Position numbers and translations under genes: made by a program
In this document: one piece after another, positions 29,035 to 39,902 of the stretch
Layout: each line of letters begins with the position of its first letter
How positions within the stretch are numbered: the stretch's first letter is position 1
Source: Xylophilus ampelinus
GTDB taxonomy: Bacteria > Pseudomonadota > Gammaproteobacteria > Burkholderiales > Burkholderiaceae_C
DNA: 64,000 nt
Assembly: GCF_003217575.1 (NCBI RefSeq)
Contig: NZ_QJTC01000003.1
Coordinates: forward strand, 1 to 64,000
Direction of reading: 5' to 3'
The notes under the pieces: model-generated
What the model saw: only the letters and a program-made list of their open reading frames with translations
The model's database searches: none
Told to the model about the DNA's origin: nothing

Positions 29035-32000
29035 ATGAATGCTCCCACCGCCCTGGCGGCCCTCCTCGCACAGGCCGAAGGGCCTGCGCGGCTGCGCGAG
29101 ATCCCGTACAACTACACCTCGTTCTCCGACCGCGAGATCGTCATCCGCCTGCTGGGCGCGCGCGCGTGGGACATGCTGGAGCAGCTGCGCGGCGAGCGCG
29201 GCACCGGCCGCTCCGCTCGCATGCTCTACGAAGTGCTCGGCGACATCTGGGTGGTGCAGCGCAACCCCTACCTGCAGGACGACCTTCTCGACAACCCCAA
29301 GCGCCGCCGCCAGCTGGTCGAGGCCCTGCGGCATCGCCTCTCGGAAGTCGGGAAGCGCCGCACGCCGAACGCCGATGCGAAGCGCGACGCGGTGGTGGTC
29401 GAGCTGCTGGGGCTGGTGGACGGTGCGATCCGCGCCTTCGGCGCCGACTTCGACGCTGTCGCCGCCCTGCGCCGCGAGGCCCGGCGCGGCCTGGGCCGGC
29501 TGACCGCCAAGGACAACATCAAGTTCGACGGCCTCTCCCGCGTGGCCCACGTCACCGACGCCACCGATTGGCGGGTCGAATACCCGTTCGTGGTGCTGAC
29601 GCCCGACACCGAGGCGGAGATGGCCGGCTTGGTCAAGGGCTGCATCGACCTGGGCCTGACCATCATTCCGCGTGGCGGCGGCACCGGCTACACCGGCGGC
29701 GCGATCCCGCTGACCTGGAAGAGCGCGGTGATCAACACCGAAAAGCTCGAGCAGATGACCGAGGTCGAGCTGCGGCAGCTGCCCGGCGTGGACCACCCGG
29801 TGCCCACCATCTGGACGGGCGCCGGCGTGGTGACGCAGCGGGTGTCGGACGCGGCCGAGCGCGGCGGCTACGTCTTCGCGGTCGATCCCACCTCGGCCGA
29901 GGCGTCCTGCGTCGGCGGCAACATCGCGATGAACGCCGGCGGCAAGAAGGCGGTGCTATGGGGCACCGCGCTCGACAACCTGGCCTCGTGGCGCATGGTG
30001 ACGCCCGACGCGCAGTGGTTGGAAGTGACCCGCATCGGCCACAACCTGGGCAAGATCCACGACGCCGAGACGGCGAGCTTCGAGCTGCAGTACTTCGAGG
30101 CCGACGGCAGGACGCCGATCCGCACCGAGCGGCTCGACATCCCCGGCAAGACCTTCCGCAAGGAAGGCCTCGGCAAGGACGTGACCGACAAGTTCCTCTC
30201 GGGCCTGCCCGGCATCCAGAAGGAGGGCTGCGACGGCCTGATCACCAGCGCCCGCTGGATCGTGCACCGCATGCCGCCGCACACCCGCACCGTCTGCCTG
30301 GAGTTCTTCGGCAACGCCCGGGACGCGGTGCCCAGCATCGTCGAGATCAAGGACTTCATGTTCTCCCTGCAGAAGCGTTCGGGCGAGCAAGGAGAAGGAT
30401 CGGCTCACTCGCCGGTCCTGCTGGCCGGCCTGGAGCACCTGGACGACCGCTACCTGAAGGCCGTCGGCTACGCCACCAAGTCGAAGAAGCACGGCGCCGG
30501 CGGATCGTCGGTGCCGAAGATGGTGCTGTTCGGCGACATCAGCGGCGACGATGCCGACGCGGTGGCCCGCGTCACCAGCGAGGTGGTGCGCATCGCCAAC
30601 TCGCGCAGCGGCGAAGGTTTCGTCGCGATCAGCCCCGAGGCGCGCAAGAAGTTCTGGCTCGACAGAAAGCGCACCGCCGCCATCAGCAAGCACACCAACG
30701 CCTTCAAGATCAACGAGGACGTGGTGATCCCGCTGCCGCGGATGGCCGAGTACACCGACGGCATCGAGCGTATCAACATCGAGCTGAGCCTGCGCAACAA
30801 GTTGAAGCTCTGCGACGCGCTGGAGGACTTCTTCGCGCGCGGCAACCTGCCGCTGGGCAAGAGCGACGACGCCGGCGACATCCCGGCTGCCGAGATGCTG
30901 GAAGACCGGGTGGCGCAGGCGCTGGCGCTGGTCGCCGGGGTGCGCGCCCGGTGGCGGGGCTGGCTGCACGACGTGGCCACCCTGTTCCCGCAGCTGCAGG
31001 ACCACACGCTGCGCGCCAGCTGGAAGACGCAGATCCGCCAGCCGCTGCAGACGATCTTCGGCGGTGCCGAGTTCCAGCCGCTGATCGACGAGGTCAACGC
31101 GATCCACCAGCGGGTGCTGAAGGGTCGGGTCTGGGTGGCCCTGCACATGCATGCCGGCGACGGCAACGTGCACACCAACCTGCCGGTCAACAGCGACGAC
31201 TACGACATGCTGCAGACGGCGCACGAGGCGGTCGCCCGCATTATGGTGCTGGCCCGCAGCCTCGACGGGGTGATCTCGGGCGAGCACGGCATCGGCATCA
31301 CCAAGCTCGAATTCCTGACCGACGAGGAGCTGCGGCCGTTCACCGACTACAAGCGCCGCGTCGACCCCGAAGGCCGCTTCAACAAGGGCAAGCTGCTACG
31401 AAATAAAGAGCAGGAGGTCGGCGCGGATCGCCGGCTACAGCCCGATTCGGCCCACAATTTCGGCCTGCATGCCGACCTGACCAACGCCTACACGCCGAGT
31501 TTCGGCCTGATGGGCCACGAGTCGCTGATCATGCGGCAGAGCGACATCGGCGCCATCGCCGATTCGGTCAAGGACTGCCTGCGCTGCGGCAAGTGCAAGC
31601 CGGTCTGCGCCACCCACGTGCCGCGCGCCAACCTGCTCTACAGCCCGCGCAACAAGATACTCGCCACCTCGCTGCTGGTCGAGGCCTTTCTGTACGAGGA
31701 GCAGACCCGCCGCGGCGTCAGCATTCAGCACTGGCAGGAGTTCGAGGACGTGGCCGACCACTGCACCGTGTGCCACAAGTGCCTGACGCCCTGCCCGGTG
31801 GACATCGATTTCGGCGACGTGTCGATGAACATGCGCAACCTGCTGCGCAAGATGGGCCGGAAGAGCTTTCGGCCCGGCAACGCGGCTGCGATGTTCTTCC
31901 TGAACGCCACCGACCCGCAGACCATCAAGCTGATGCGCGGTGCGATGGTCGGCGTCGGCTTCAAGGCGCAGCGCGCGGCGCACAAGCTGCTGGGCGGCCT

Positions 32001-32988
32001 GGCGCGCAGGCAGACCGCGCACCCGCCGGCCACGGTCGGCCGGGCACCGCTCAAGGAGCAGGTGATCCACTTCGTCAACAAGAAGATGCCGGGCGGCCTG
32101 CCGAAGAAGACCGCGCGCGCGCTGCTCGACATCGAGGACCGCGACTACGTGCCGATCATCCGCGACCCGAAGGCGACCACCACCGAGAGCGAGGCCGTCT
32201 TCTACTTCCCCGGCTGCGGCTCCGAGCGGCTGTTCAGCCAGGTCGGCCTGGCGACGCAGGCGATGCTCTGGCACGCCGGCGTTCAGACGGTGCTGCCGCC
32301 GGGTTACCTGTGCTGCGGCTATCCGCAGAAGGGCAGCGGCCAGTTCGACGCGGCCGACAAGATCATCACCGACAACCGGGTGCTGTTCCACCGGGTGGCC
32401 AACACCCTCAACTACCTCGACATCAAGACGGTGGTGGTGAGCTGCGGCACCTGCTACGACCAGCTGCAGGGCTACCAGTTCGACAAGATCTTCCCCGGTT
32501 GCCGGATCATAGACATCCACGAGTTCCTGCTGGAGAAGGGCCTGAAGCTCGACGCCGGCGGCGCCTACCTCTACCACGATCCCTGCCACACGCCGATGAA
32601 GCTGCAGGAGCCGATGAAGACGGTCAAGGCGCTGCTGGGCGACAACGTGCTGAAGAGCGAGCGCTGCTGCGGCGAATCGGGCACGCTGGGCGTGACCCGG
32701 CCCGACATCTCCACCCAGGTCCGCTTCCGCAAGGAGGAGGAACTGAAGAAAGGGGAGGCCGCGCTGCGCGCCAAGGCCGACCTGCCGGCCACCTCCGACG
32801 TCAAGATCCTCACCAGCTGCCCGAGCTGCCTGCAGGGCCTCAAGCGCTACGGCGACGACCTGAACAACGGCCTGCTCGAGGCCGACTACATCGTGGTCGA
32901 GATGGCCCGCCACATCCTCGGCGAGGACTGGATGCCGGAGTACGTGGCGGCCGCCAACAACGGCGGCATCGAGCGGGTGCTGGTGTAG
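29035..32988 (+). CDS. Giant FAD-linked 2-hydroxyacid dehydrogenase with Fe-S and CCG domains (GlcD-GlcF-like fusion, DUF3683)
   Basis: A 1317-residue cytoplasmic or membrane-associated oxidoreductase. Order: DUF3683-like N-terminus (1-about 170); FAD-binding type 4 domain with [17 protein letters not shown] (about 215); GlcD/D-lactate-type C-terminal domain with [15 protein letters not shown] (about 705) and [14 protein letters not shown] (about 745). Two [4Fe-4S] motifs follow ([28 protein letters not shown]; 840-925), then two CCG domains ([10 protein letters not shown]...[16 protein letters not shown]...CCGESG). It looks like glycolate or D-lactate oxidase subunits fused in one chain. A family A repeat lies in frame between the flavin and Fe-S halves. 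The substrate is not known. Confidence 0.85.
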   Translation: MNAPTALAALLAQAEGPARLREIPYNYTSFSDREIVIRLLGARAWDMLEQLRGERGTGRSARMLYEVLGDIWVVQRNPYLQDDLLDNPKRRRQLVEALRHRLSEVGKRRTPNADAKRDAVVVELLGLVDGAIRAFGADFDAVAALRREARRGLGRLTAKDNIKFDGLSRVAHVTDATDWRVEYPFVVLTPDTEAEMAGLVKGCIDLGLTIIPRGGGTGYTGGAIPLTWKSAVINTEKLEQMTEVELRQLPGVDHPVPTIWTGAGVVTQRVSDAAERGGYVFAVDPTSAEASCVGGNIAMNAGGKKAVLWGTALDNLASWRMVTPDAQWLEVTRIGHNLGKIHDAETASFELQYFEADGRTPIRTERLDIPGKTFRKEGLGKDVTDKFLSGLPGIQKEGCDGLITSARWIVHRMPPHTRTVCLEFFGNARDAVPSIVEIKDFMFSLQKRSGEQGEGSAHSPVLLAGLEHLDDRYLKAVGYATKSKKHGAGGSSVPKMVLFGDISGDDADAVARVTSEVVRIANSRSGEGFVAISPEARKKFWLDRKRTAAISKHTNAFKINEDVVIPLPRMAEYTDGIERINIELSLRNKLKLCDALEDFFARGNLPLGKSDDAGDIPAAEMLEDRVAQALALVAGVRARWRGWLHDVATLFPQLQDHTLRASWKTQIRQPLQTIFGGAEFQPLIDEVNAIHQRVLKGRVWVALHMHAGDGNVHTNLPVNSDDYDMLQTAHEAVARIMVLARSLDGVISGEHGIGITKLEFLTDEELRPFTDYKRRVDPEGRFNKGKLLRNKEQEVGADRRLQPDSAHNFGLHADLTNAYTPSFGLMGHESLIMRQSDIGAIADSVKDCLRCGKCKPVCATHVPRANLLYSPRNKILATSLLVEAFLYEEQTRRGVSIQHWQEFEDVADHCTVCHKCLTPCPVDIDFGDVSMNMRNLLRKMGRKSFRPGNAAAMFFLNATDPQTIKLMRGAMVGVGFKAQRAAHKLLGGLARRQTAHPPATVGRAPLKEQVIHFVNKKMPGGLPKKTARALLDIEDRDYVPIIRDPKATTTESEAVFYFPGCGSERLFSQVGLATQAMLWHAGVQTVLPPGYLCCGYPQKGSGQFDAADKIITDNRVLFHRVANTLNYLDIKTVVVSCGTCYDQLQGYQFDKIFPGCRIIDIHEFLLEKGLKLDAGGAYLYHDPCHTPMKLQEPMKTVKALLGDNVLKSERCCGESGTLGVTRPDISTQVRFRKEEELKKGEAALRAKADLPATSDVKILTSCPSCLQGLKRYGDDLNNGLLEADYIVVEMARHILGEDWMPEYVAAANNGGIERVLV
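31394..31443 (+). repeat. Dispersed two-hairpin repeat, family A (copy 4), inside a coding sequence
   Basis: Head gctacgaaataaagagc, then tail ggtcggcgcggatcgccggc and tacagccc. It is in frame within the FAD/Fe-S gene and encodes roughly [20 protein letters not shown] between the flavin and iron-sulfur halves. Confidence 0.65.
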
Positions 32989-33032
32989 CGGTTCGGCACG
33001 CGACTCTTGCGCCGCGGGCCAATAATCTCGGC

Positions 33033-33494
33033 ATGTCCTTGCAATCGATTCCCCGCGTCGCCGGCTGCGTGCTGTGCGACGGCGATGGCGGCGCGCTCGT
33101 CTGGCGCGGCCCGCATTTCCGCGTGGTCCGTGCCGACGAGGCGGGCTTTCCCGCCTTCTACCGTCTGGTCTGGACGCGGCACGTGGCCGAGTTGTCCGAC
33201 CTGTCGGTGGAAGACCGTTTCCTGTGCATGGAAGCGGTGGCCGCGATCGAGCAGGTGCTGCGCCGCGAACTGCGGCCCGAAAAGATCAACCTGGCCGCGT
33301 TCGGCAACCTGGTGCCGCACCTGCACTGGCACATCGTCGCCCGGTTCGAGGACGACAGCCACTTTCCCGCGCCGGTCTGGGCGCAGGCCGTGCGGCCGCG
33401 CGACACGGCCCACGAGAACGCGCTGTCGCGGCGCATGCCGGCGATAGACGCGGCCATCGCCGCGCGGCTCGACGCGGGCCCGGCCGCGGCATGA
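33033..33494 (+). CDS. HIT family protein
   Basis: A 153-residue histidine-triad protein, probably a nucleotide hydrolase or transferase. The triad H96-x-H98-x-H100 is in NLVPHLHWHIVARF. An N-terminal CVLC pair is present but no complete zinc site is evident. The ATG at 33033 follows the large dehydrogenase gene by 44 nt. The substrate is unknown. Confidence 0.85.
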   Translation: MSLQSIPRVAGCVLCDGDGGALVWRGPHFRVVRADEAGFPAFYRLVWTRHVAELSDLSVEDRFLCMEAVAAIEQVLRRELRPEKINLAAFGNLVPHLHWHIVARFEDDSHFPAPVWAQAVRPRDTAHENALSRRMPAIDAAIAARLDAGPAAA

Positions 33495-33529
33495 CCGGCC
33501 GCCCCTTCTTCTAAAACAGGAGCAACCCC

Positions 33530-33946
33530 ATGGCTGGATTGACACCGGGCGGCGCGACGCCCGAAGCCCTCACGCTGCACGGCGCGTCGCGGGTGCTCGA
33601 AGTCACCTTCTCCGACGGCGCCCGGTTCCGGCTGCCGTTCGAATTGCTGCGCATCCTCTCCCCCTCGGCCGAGGTGCAGGGGCACGGGCCCGGCCAGGAA
33701 ACGCTGCAGACCGGCAAGCGCGACGTCGGCATCGTGGCGCTGGAGCCGGTCGGCAACTACGCGGTCAAGCCCGTCTTCAGCGACGGCCACGACACCGGCA
33801 TCTACACCTGGGCCTACCTCTACGAGCTGGGCGCCGGGCAGGCCGAGCACTGGTCTCGCTACGAGAAACGCCTGGCCGAAGCGGGCCGCGGACGCGACGA
33901 CCCGATGCCGTCGCGCGGCGTCGCGGGCTGCTCCAGCCACGGCTAG
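33530..33946 (+). CDS. DUF971 domain protein
   Basis: A 138-residue protein of the DUF971 (GBBH-like N-terminal) family: VLEVTFSDGARFRLPFELLR, then VALEPVGNYAVKPVFSDGHD and GIYTWAYLYELG. Some relatives of this fold bind iron or Fe-S clusters. It lies upstream of ubiE, an arrangement widely seen in betaproteobacteria. The C-terminus ends in GVAGCSSHG. Function is unknown. Confidence 0.85.
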   Translation: MAGLTPGGATPEALTLHGASRVLEVTFSDGARFRLPFELLRILSPSAEVQGHGPGQETLQTGKRDVGIVALEPVGNYAVKPVFSDGHDTGIYTWAYLYELGAGQAEHWSRYEKRLAEAGRGRDDPMPSRGVAGCSSHG

Positions 33947-34002
33947 CCGGCACCCGGCGGCGTGCGCACGCCCCGTGGCCGCGCGGGCGACCGCAGATAG
34001 TT

Positions 34003-34052
34003 TGCTATTTTTTTGATAGCTATAGGCTGGCGATCCGCGCCGGCTGCAGCCC
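34003..34052 (+). repeat. Dispersed two-hairpin repeat, family A (copy 5)
   Basis: Head gctatttttttgatagctat, tail aggctggcgatccgcgccgg and ctgcagccc. It lies between the DUF971 gene and ubiE. A separate hairpin agccccgc / gcggggct at 34080-34102 follows, without a T tail. Confidence 0.75.
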
Positions 34053-34144
34053 TGTTTGGTTTTGATTTGTCCGCGCCGAAGCCCCGCCACGAACGCGGGG
34101 CTCTGCAGGGCGCGGGCCCTTTTCACCACTAGCATCTACTCCCT

Positions 34145-34876
34145 ATGAGCACCACCCATTTCGGATACCGGTCGGTCGAAGAGAAAGACAAGGCACGCGA
34201 AGTGCGCAAGGTCTTCGATTCCGTCGCGCCCAAGTACGACGTGATGAACGACCTGATGTCCGCCGGGCTGCACCGCGCCTGGAAGGCCTACACCGTCATG
34301 GTGGCCAACGTGCAGGAGGGCCAGCAGGTGCTCGACATCGCCGGCGGCACCGGCGACCTGGCATTGGCCTTCGCCAAGAAGGCCGGCCCGCGCGGCTGCG
34401 TGGTGCATACCGACATCAACGCCGCCATGCTCTCCACCGGGCGCGACCGCCTGCTGGACCTGGGCGTGGTGCTGCCGACCACCGTCTGCGACGCCGAGCA
34501 GCTGCCCTTCGCCGACAACCGTTTCGACCTCGTCAGCGTGGCCTTCGGCCTGCGCAACATGACACACAAGGACGTGGCGCTGGCCGAGATGTGCCGCGTG
34601 CTGCGGCCCGGCGGCAAGCTGCTGGTGCTGGAGTTCTCGCAGGTCGCCCGCCCGCTGGCGAAGGCCTACGACTGGTATTCGTTCAAGGTGCTGCCGCGCA
34701 TCGGCCAGCTGGTGGCGGGCGATGCGTCCAGCTACCGCTACCTCGCCGAGTCGATCCGGATGCATCCGGGCCAGCGGGAGCTGAAGACCCTGATGCAGAA
34801 AAGCGGATTCGGCCATGTGGACTACCACAACATGACCGGCGGCATCGCGGCCCTGCATGTTGGAATCAAGTGCTGA
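34145..34876 (+). CDS. ubiE: Ubiquinone/menaquinone C-methyltransferase
   Basis: SAM-dependent C-methylation in ubiquinone (and, where present, menaquinone) synthesis. The 243-residue protein has family signatures [20 protein letters not shown]-binding [20 protein letters not shown] and the [20 protein letters not shown] stretch. It ends [15 protein letters not shown] as in E. coli UbiE. It starts the ubiquinone cluster ubiE, Tim44-like, ubiJ, ubiB. Confidence 0.96.
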   Translation: MSTTHFGYRSVEEKDKAREVRKVFDSVAPKYDVMNDLMSAGLHRAWKAYTVMVANVQEGQQVLDIAGGTGDLALAFAKKAGPRGCVVHTDINAAMLSTGRDRLLDLGVVLPTTVCDAEQLPFADNRFDLVSVAFGLRNMTHKDVALAEMCRVLRPGGKLLVLEFSQVARPLAKAYDWYSFKVLPRIGQLVAGDASSYRYLAESIRMHPGQRELKTLMQKSGFGHVDYHNMTGGIAALHVGIKC

Positions 34877-34958
34877 ACGAACGGTGCGGGTCCCTGTCAA
34901 TTTCGACCGGTGCCCCCAGATACGGTATCGGGTTTTGGTCTACAAGAAGGAGCGCGAC

Positions 34959-36008
34959 ATGATGAAGGTCTGGTCTGCAGTGCTGGTGGTGGTGCTGATG
35001 GTGGGAAGTTTCGATGCCGAGGCGCGCCGCTTGGGTGGCGGTGGCTCGGTCGGCCGCCAGTCGAACAGCGTGACCCAGCGCGAAGCCGCACCGCGCCAGG
35101 CGCCCGCCAATCCGCAATACAGCGGCAACGCCGCGGCCGCTCCGGCCGCAGCGGGTGCCGCCGCGGCACCGGCCGCCGCGGCGGCGCGCAAGCCGTGGGC
35201 CGGCATGCTGGGCGGCTTGGCCGCGGGCCTGGGCCTCGCATGGCTGGCCAGCTCGCTCGGCCTGGGTGGCGCGTTCGGCAACATCCTGATGTTCGCGCTG
35301 CTGGCCTTCGCGACCATCGCCCTCGTCGGCTTCGTCATGCGCCGTCGCAACGGCGGCAATGCAGGCCCGTCGGCTTCGCCTTTCGCTTTCCAGGGAGCCG
35401 GCAACGGCAACGGCAACGGACCGAGGCCCGAGACTCCCGCGCAGTACAACCCGGCCAAGGTGGGTAACGACGCCTCCGCGCGCCCCTGGGAAAACCAGGC
35501 GACGGCGTTCGACGCACGTCCCGCGGGCGGTGCCGAATCCGGCTCGATGATCGGCTCGGCGCTCGGCGGCGCGGCGGCCGCCAGCGGCACCTCGGCCCTG
35601 GCCGGCACGCAGGCCTGGGGCGTGCCCGCTGGTTTCGACACGCCCGGCTTCCTGGCCGCCGCCAAGCGCAACTTCGTGACGCTGCAGGACGCCTGGGACC
35701 GTGCGGATATCGAGGCCCTGCGCTCGATGATGACCAACAACATGGTCAACGAGATCCGCACGCAGTTGTCCGAGCGCGAGCGCCACCTGGGCGGCCGTGC
35801 CAACAAGACCGAAGTCGTGGTGCTCGAGGCGCAGCTGCTGGGCATCGAGGAAGAGGCCGACGGCTACCTCGCCAGCGTCGAGTTCTCCGGCATGATTCGC
35901 GAAGAGCCGTCTTCCGGCCCGAGCCCCTTCCGCGAAGTCTGGAACATGGCCAAGCCGAAGGACGGCAGCGCCGGCTGGCTGGTGGCGGGCGTGCAGGCAC
36001 TGCAGTAA
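34959..36008 (+). CDS. Tim44-like domain protein
   Basis: A 349-residue membrane protein with a signal or anchor (MMKVWSAVLVVVLMVGSF), an Ala/Pro-rich linker and a transmembrane region (FGNILMFALLAFATIALVGF). A low-complexity Gly/Asn part follows. The C-terminal Tim44/NTF2-like domain starts near residue 225 (GFLAAAKRNFVTLQDAWDRA to the end). ATG at 34959 has an AAGGAG 7-8 nt upstream. Function is not known in bacteria; the mitochondrial homologue domain binds membranes. It sits between ubiE and ubiJ. Confidence 0.85.
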   Translation: MMKVWSAVLVVVLMVGSFDAEARRLGGGGSVGRQSNSVTQREAAPRQAPANPQYSGNAAAAPAAAGAAAAPAAAAARKPWAGMLGGLAAGLGLAWLASSLGLGGAFGNILMFALLAFATIALVGFVMRRRNGGNAGPSASPFAFQGAGNGNGNGPRPETPAQYNPAKVGNDASARPWENQATAFDARPAGGAESGSMIGSALGGAAAASGTSALAGTQAWGVPAGFDTPGFLAAAKRNFVTLQDAWDRADIEALRSMMTNNMVNEIRTQLSERERHLGGRANKTEVVVLEAQLLGIEEEADGYLASVEFSGMIREEPSSGPSPFREVWNMAKPKDGSAGWLVAGVQALQ

Positions 36009-36099
36009 GGCGCAGCCGACGCGGCCGCCGGATGCGACATGCCCCCTGGAATGAAGGGCATGCCGGGTCGGGCGGCCCGATCAGGGAATAATGGGGACT

Positions 36100-36675
36100 A
36101 TGGCAACACCACAGTCCCCATTTCCTTTTCTGGACGGTCTCCTGGCGCGCGTCGGAGGCCGTCTGCAGCCGCCGCACTGGCTGGTGGACGAACTGCAGCA
36201 CCGCGCGGTTCTGTTCGTGAACCACGTGCTCCAGCAGGAGCCCGAAGCCACCGCCCGCCTGGGCCGCCAGAAGGGCCGCGTGGCCCTGGTGCAGTGGCGC
36301 GGCTTCAACCTGCGGCTCCTGATCACGCCGGCCGGCCTGCTCGACCGGGCCGATCCGGTGGCGCCGCCCGACCTGACCCTCACCGTCACCGAGGAATCGC
36401 CCTTCGACCTGGTGCAGGCGGTGGTCAAGGGCCAGAAGCCCGGCGTGCGGATCGAGGGCGACGTGCAACTGGCCGCCGACATCAACTGGGTGGTCGACAA
36501 CGTGCGCTGGGACGTCGAGGACGACCTGGCCCGCTTCGTGGGCGACGTGCCGGCCCACAACCTGGTGCGCGGCGCCTCGCGGGTGGCGCAGGCCCTGCGC
36601 CAGTTCGTCGCCGGCCGCGGGCCGGCCGCATCCTCGCCGGCCGGCGGCACGCCCGGTTCTTCCGCTTCTTCCTGA
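36100..36675 (+). CDS. ubiJ: Ubiquinone biosynthesis accessory factor UbiJ (SCP2-like)
   Basis: A 191-residue SCP2-domain protein that in E. coli forms the scaffold of the Ubi complex with UbiK and binds ubiquinone intermediates. The segment LFVNHVLQQEPEATARLGR, then DLTLTVTEESPFDLVQAVVK and VQLAADINWVVDNVRWDVED, is typical. It lies directly before ubiB with 18 nt between, as in E. coli ubiE-ubiJ-ubiB. Two close ATGs exist (36091, 36100). Confidence 0.88.
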   Translation: MATPQSPFPFLDGLLARVGGRLQPPHWLVDELQHRAVLFVNHVLQQEPEATARLGRQKGRVALVQWRGFNLRLLITPAGLLDRADPVAPPDLTLTVTEESPFDLVQAVVKGQKPGVRIEGDVQLAADINWVVDNVRWDVEDDLARFVGDVPAHNLVRGASRVAQALRQFVAGRGPAASSPAGGTPGSSASS

Positions 36676-36693
36676 CCTGGCACCGCTTCTCCC

Positions 36694-38259
36694 ATGACCC
36701 GTTTTTACCGGGGTGCCTACATCCTGTGGATCGCCCTGCGTTACGGCCTGGACGAACTGGTACTCACCAACTTCCGGCAACCCTGGCTGCAGCGGCTGAC
36801 CCGCATCATCACCATCGGCCGCAAGCTCGACGCGCCGCGCGGCCAGCGGCTGCGCGAGGCGCTGGAACACCTGGGGCCGATCTTCGTGAAGTTCGGCCAG
36901 GTGCTCTCCACCCGGCGCGACCTGATGCCACCCGACATCGCCGACGAATTGGCCCGGCTGCAGGACCGGGTGCCGCCGTTCGATCTCGACGTGGCGATCG
37001 GCACGATCGAACGGGCGTTCCGCAAGCCGGTCGGCACGGTGTTCACCTCGTTCGACCGCATCCCGGTCGCCAGCGCCTCGATCGCGCAGGTGCACTTCGC
37101 GGTGCTGCGCGACCGCAACGGACAGGAGCGCGAGGTGGCGGTCAAGGTGCGCCGTCCGGGCATGCTGGCGGTGATCGAGAAGGACCTGGCGCTGATGGCG
37201 ATGATGGCGCGCTGGGTCGAGAGCCTGTCGGCCGACGGCAAGCGGCTCAAGCCGCGCGAGGTGGTGGGTGAGTTCAGCAAGTACCTCCACGACGAGCTGG
37301 ATTTCGTGCGCGAGGCGTCCAACGCCGCCCAGCTGCGCCGCAACATGGCCGGCGTGGAACTGGTGCTGATCCCCGAGATCTTCTGGGATTTCTGCCACCC
37401 CGACGTGATGGTGATGGAGCGCATGCAGGGCGTGCCGATCAACCAGATCGACCGGCTGCGCGCGGCGGGCGTCGACATCCCGAAGCTGGCGCGCGACGGC
37501 GTCACCATCTTCTTCACCCAGGTGTTCCGCGACGGCTTCTTCCACGCCGACATGCACCCCGGCAACATCCAGGTGAGCCTGGAGCCGAAGTCCTTCGGCA
37601 GCTACGTGCTGCTGGATTTCGGCATCGTCGGCACGCTGACCGAGTTCGACAAGGAATACCTGGCGCAGAACTTCACCGCGTTCTTCCGCCGCGACTACAA
37701 GCGGGTGGCCGAGCTGCACGTGGAGTCGGGCTGGGTGCCGGCCGACACCCGGATCGACGAGCTGGAGTCCTCGATCCGCGCGGTCTGCGAGCCGTATTTC
37801 GACCGGCCGCTGCGCGAGATTTCGCTCGGCATGGTGCTGATGCGGCTGTTCCAGACCTCGCGCCGCTTCCATGTCGAAATCCAGCCGCAGCTGGTGCTGC
37901 TGCAGAAGACGCTGCTCAACATCGAAGGCCTGGGCCGCCAGCTCGATCCCGAGCTGGATCTCTGGAGCACCGCGCGGCCCTTCCTCGAGAAGTGGATGAT
38001 CGACCAGATCGGCCCGAAGAAGCTCTTCAAGCAGCTGCGCGACCATGCGCCGCGCTACGCCAAGCTGCTGCCCGAGCTGCCGCGGCTGGTCTACGAGTAC
38101 CTGCAGCACCGGCCGTCCGACTCCCGGCGCGACATGGAGGAACTGGTGCGCGAGCAGAAGCGCACCAACCGCCTGCTGCAGAGCCTGCTCTACGGCGGCC
38201 TGGGCTTCCTGCTGGGGCTGATCGTGATGCAGGTGCTGGTGCGGGTCCGGATGTTCTGA
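36694..38259 (+). CDS. ubiB: Ubiquinone biosynthesis atypical kinase/ATPase UbiB
   Basis: An ATP-hydrolysing protein-kinase-like factor needed for ubiquinone synthesis. The 521-residue protein has the KxGQ motif ([17 protein letters not shown]), the Ala-rich nucleotide loop ([11 protein letters not shown]), DMHPGNIQ and [10 protein letters not shown]. Two C-terminal membrane helices end it ([19 protein letters not shown]). This is the standard length of UbiB. It is the last gene of the ubi group here. Confidence 0.96.
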   Translation: MTRFYRGAYILWIALRYGLDELVLTNFRQPWLQRLTRIITIGRKLDAPRGQRLREALEHLGPIFVKFGQVLSTRRDLMPPDIADELARLQDRVPPFDLDVAIGTIERAFRKPVGTVFTSFDRIPVASASIAQVHFAVLRDRNGQEREVAVKVRRPGMLAVIEKDLALMAMMARWVESLSADGKRLKPREVVGEFSKYLHDELDFVREASNAAQLRRNMAGVELVLIPEIFWDFCHPDVMVMERMQGVPINQIDRLRAAGVDIPKLARDGVTIFFTQVFRDGFFHADMHPGNIQVSLEPKSFGSYVLLDFGIVGTLTEFDKEYLAQNFTAFFRRDYKRVAELHVESGWVPADTRIDELESSIRAVCEPYFDRPLREISLGMVLMRLFQTSRRFHVEIQPQLVLLQKTLLNIEGLGRQLDPELDLWSTARPFLEKWMIDQIGPKKLFKQLRDHAPRYAKLLPELPRLVYEYLQHRPSDSRRDMEELVREQKRTNRLLQSLLYGGLGFLLGLIVMQVLVRVRMF

Positions 38260-38337
38260 TCCGGGCCGTCCCGCGGGGCATGCGCGGGCATGGCGCGTGC
38301 TTGTAGATAATCCCGTTCTTTTTTCCGAGGTCGCGCC

Positions 38338-39783
38338 GTGCTGCTGACGCTTGTGTTTGCCTACCTGGTCGTCAGGATCGGCATCGGCCTTCTGGCCGCC
38401 CGGCGCGTCAAGAATACCGCCGATTTCGCGATCGCCGGCCGCAACCTGCCGCTGGTGATGATCGTCACCACCACATTCGCCACCTGGTTCGGGTCGGAGA
38501 CGGTGCTGGGCATCCCGGCCAAGTTCATCGAGGGCGGCCTGGGCAACGTGGTGGAAGACCCGTTCGGCGCGGGCACCTGCCTGATCCTGGTGGGGCTCTT
38601 CTTCGCGGCGCGGCTCTACCGGATGACGCTGCTGACCATCAGCGACTACTACCGCGAGCGCTACGGCCGCGCGGTGGAGGTGGTGTGCTCCCTCATCATC
38701 ATGCTGAGCTACCTGGGCTGGGTATCGGCGCAGGTGACCGCGCTGGGGCTGGTGTTCAACGTGCTCTCGGCCGGCGCCATTCCGGTTCCGGCGGGCATGG
38801 TGATCGGCGTGGTGTCGATCCTGGCCTATACCCTCTTCGGCGGCATGTGGTCGGTGGCGGTGACCGACTTCATCCAGATGATCATCCTGGTCGGCGGGCT
38901 GGCGATCCTGGCGGTGTTCGCGGGCCGCATGGCCGGCGGTGCCGACAAGGTGGTGCAGTTCGCCCTGAGCCGTGAGCTGTTCAACTTCTGGCCGGAGCCG
39001 AAGTTCCACGACATCGTGTTCTTCATCGCCGCGGCGATCACGATGATGCTCGGCTCGATCCCGCAACAGGACGTGTTCCAGCGGGTCATGTCGGCCAACA
39101 GCCTGCATGCGGCCACGCGCGGCCCGGTGATCGGCGGCATCTGCTACATCCTGTTCGCCTTCGTGCCGATGTTCCTCGTCGCCAGTGCGCTGCTGATCAT
39201 GCCGGAGCAGGCCCGGGCGCTGCTCAAGGAGGATCCGCAGAAGGTGCTGCCCACCCTGGTGCTGGAGCGCATGCCCTTCGTGATGCAGGTGCTGTTCTTC
39301 GGCGCGCTGCTGTCGGCCATCAAGTCGACCGCGTCCGCCACCCTGCTGGCGCCCAGCGTCACCTTCACCGAGAACATCTGGCGCCAGTTCCGGCCCGGCC
39401 GCTCCGACAAGGACAACCTGCGCACGATGCGGATCACCGTGCTGGTCTTCAGCGCCTGCGTGCTGGCCTACGCCATCGCGATGCAGGGCACCTCGATCTA
39501 CGAGATGGTGTCGGGTGCCTACCAGGTGACCCTTGTAGGCGCCTTCGTACCGCTGGCCTGCGGCCTCTATTGGAAGCCGGCCACGACACAGGGCGCGCTG
39601 CTGTCGATCGGCTGCGGCATCGCGACCTGGCTGGTGCTGATGGCCACGCCCTGGGGCCAGGTCTTTCCGGCGCAGCTGGGCGGCGTGCTGGCGGCGTTCG
39701 CCGGCATGCTGCTCGGCTCGCTGGCCCCGCAGGCGGTGCGCAACGCCCACGGCACCCACCAGGCGGTGGCGGGCCTGGACTGA
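38338..39783 (+). CDS. Sodium:solute symporter (SSS family)
   Basis: A 481-residue inner-membrane transporter with about 13 hydrophobic segments. The family motif region is AGRNLPLVMIVTTTFATWFG and YRERYGRAVEVV. Sodium-coupled uptake is expected; the solute could be an amino acid, proline or an organic acid, which the sequence does not settle. The start is GTG at 38338 with GAGG 9 nt upstream. It stands 78 nt behind ubiB. Confidence 0.85.
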   Translation: MLLTLVFAYLVVRIGIGLLAARRVKNTADFAIAGRNLPLVMIVTTTFATWFGSETVLGIPAKFIEGGLGNVVEDPFGAGTCLILVGLFFAARLYRMTLLTISDYYRERYGRAVEVVCSLIIMLSYLGWVSAQVTALGLVFNVLSAGAIPVPAGMVIGVVSILAYTLFGGMWSVAVTDFIQMIILVGGLAILAVFAGRMAGGADKVVQFALSRELFNFWPEPKFHDIVFFIAAAITMMLGSIPQQDVFQRVMSANSLHAATRGPVIGGICYILFAFVPMFLVASALLIMPEQARALLKEDPQKVLPTLVLERMPFVMQVLFFGALLSAIKSTASATLLAPSVTFTENIWRQFRPGRSDKDNLRTMRITVLVFSACVLAYAIAMQGTSIYEMVSGAYQVTLVGAFVPLACGLYWKPATTQGALLSIGCGIATWLVLMATPWGQVFPAQLGGVLAAFAGMLLGSLAPQAVRNAHGTHQAVAGLD

Positions 39784-39835
39784 GCGGCGCACGCCGCGCG
39801 GGGCGGTGCGACCGGGCGGCGCAGGGGCCGCGGCC

Positions 39836-39841
39836 TATAAT
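39836..39841 (+). promoter_or_regulatory. Possible -10 element for fmdB-DUF502-aspS
   Basis: A perfect TATAAT lies 61 nt upstream of the fmdB-like ATG. No good -35 hexamer is seen at 16-18 nt spacing, so the call is weak. A small hairpin cgaaagttttttcg follows it. Confidence 0.4.
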
Positions 39842-39902
39842 CGAAAGTTTTTTCGGGCTCCACCGGCCCCGCCTTCGTCGTATTTTTCCGCTATCCAACG
39901 CC

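Noticed and set aside
34080-34102. Terminator between the DUF971 gene and ubiE
   Set aside because: An 8-bp stem is present but no T-rich tail follows; left as an unexplained hairpin.
35746-39792. 1348-codon minus-strand frame across ubiJ, ubiB and the SSS gene
   Set aside because: It is antisense to three clear genes and has no domain; the length comes from GC-rich codon structure.
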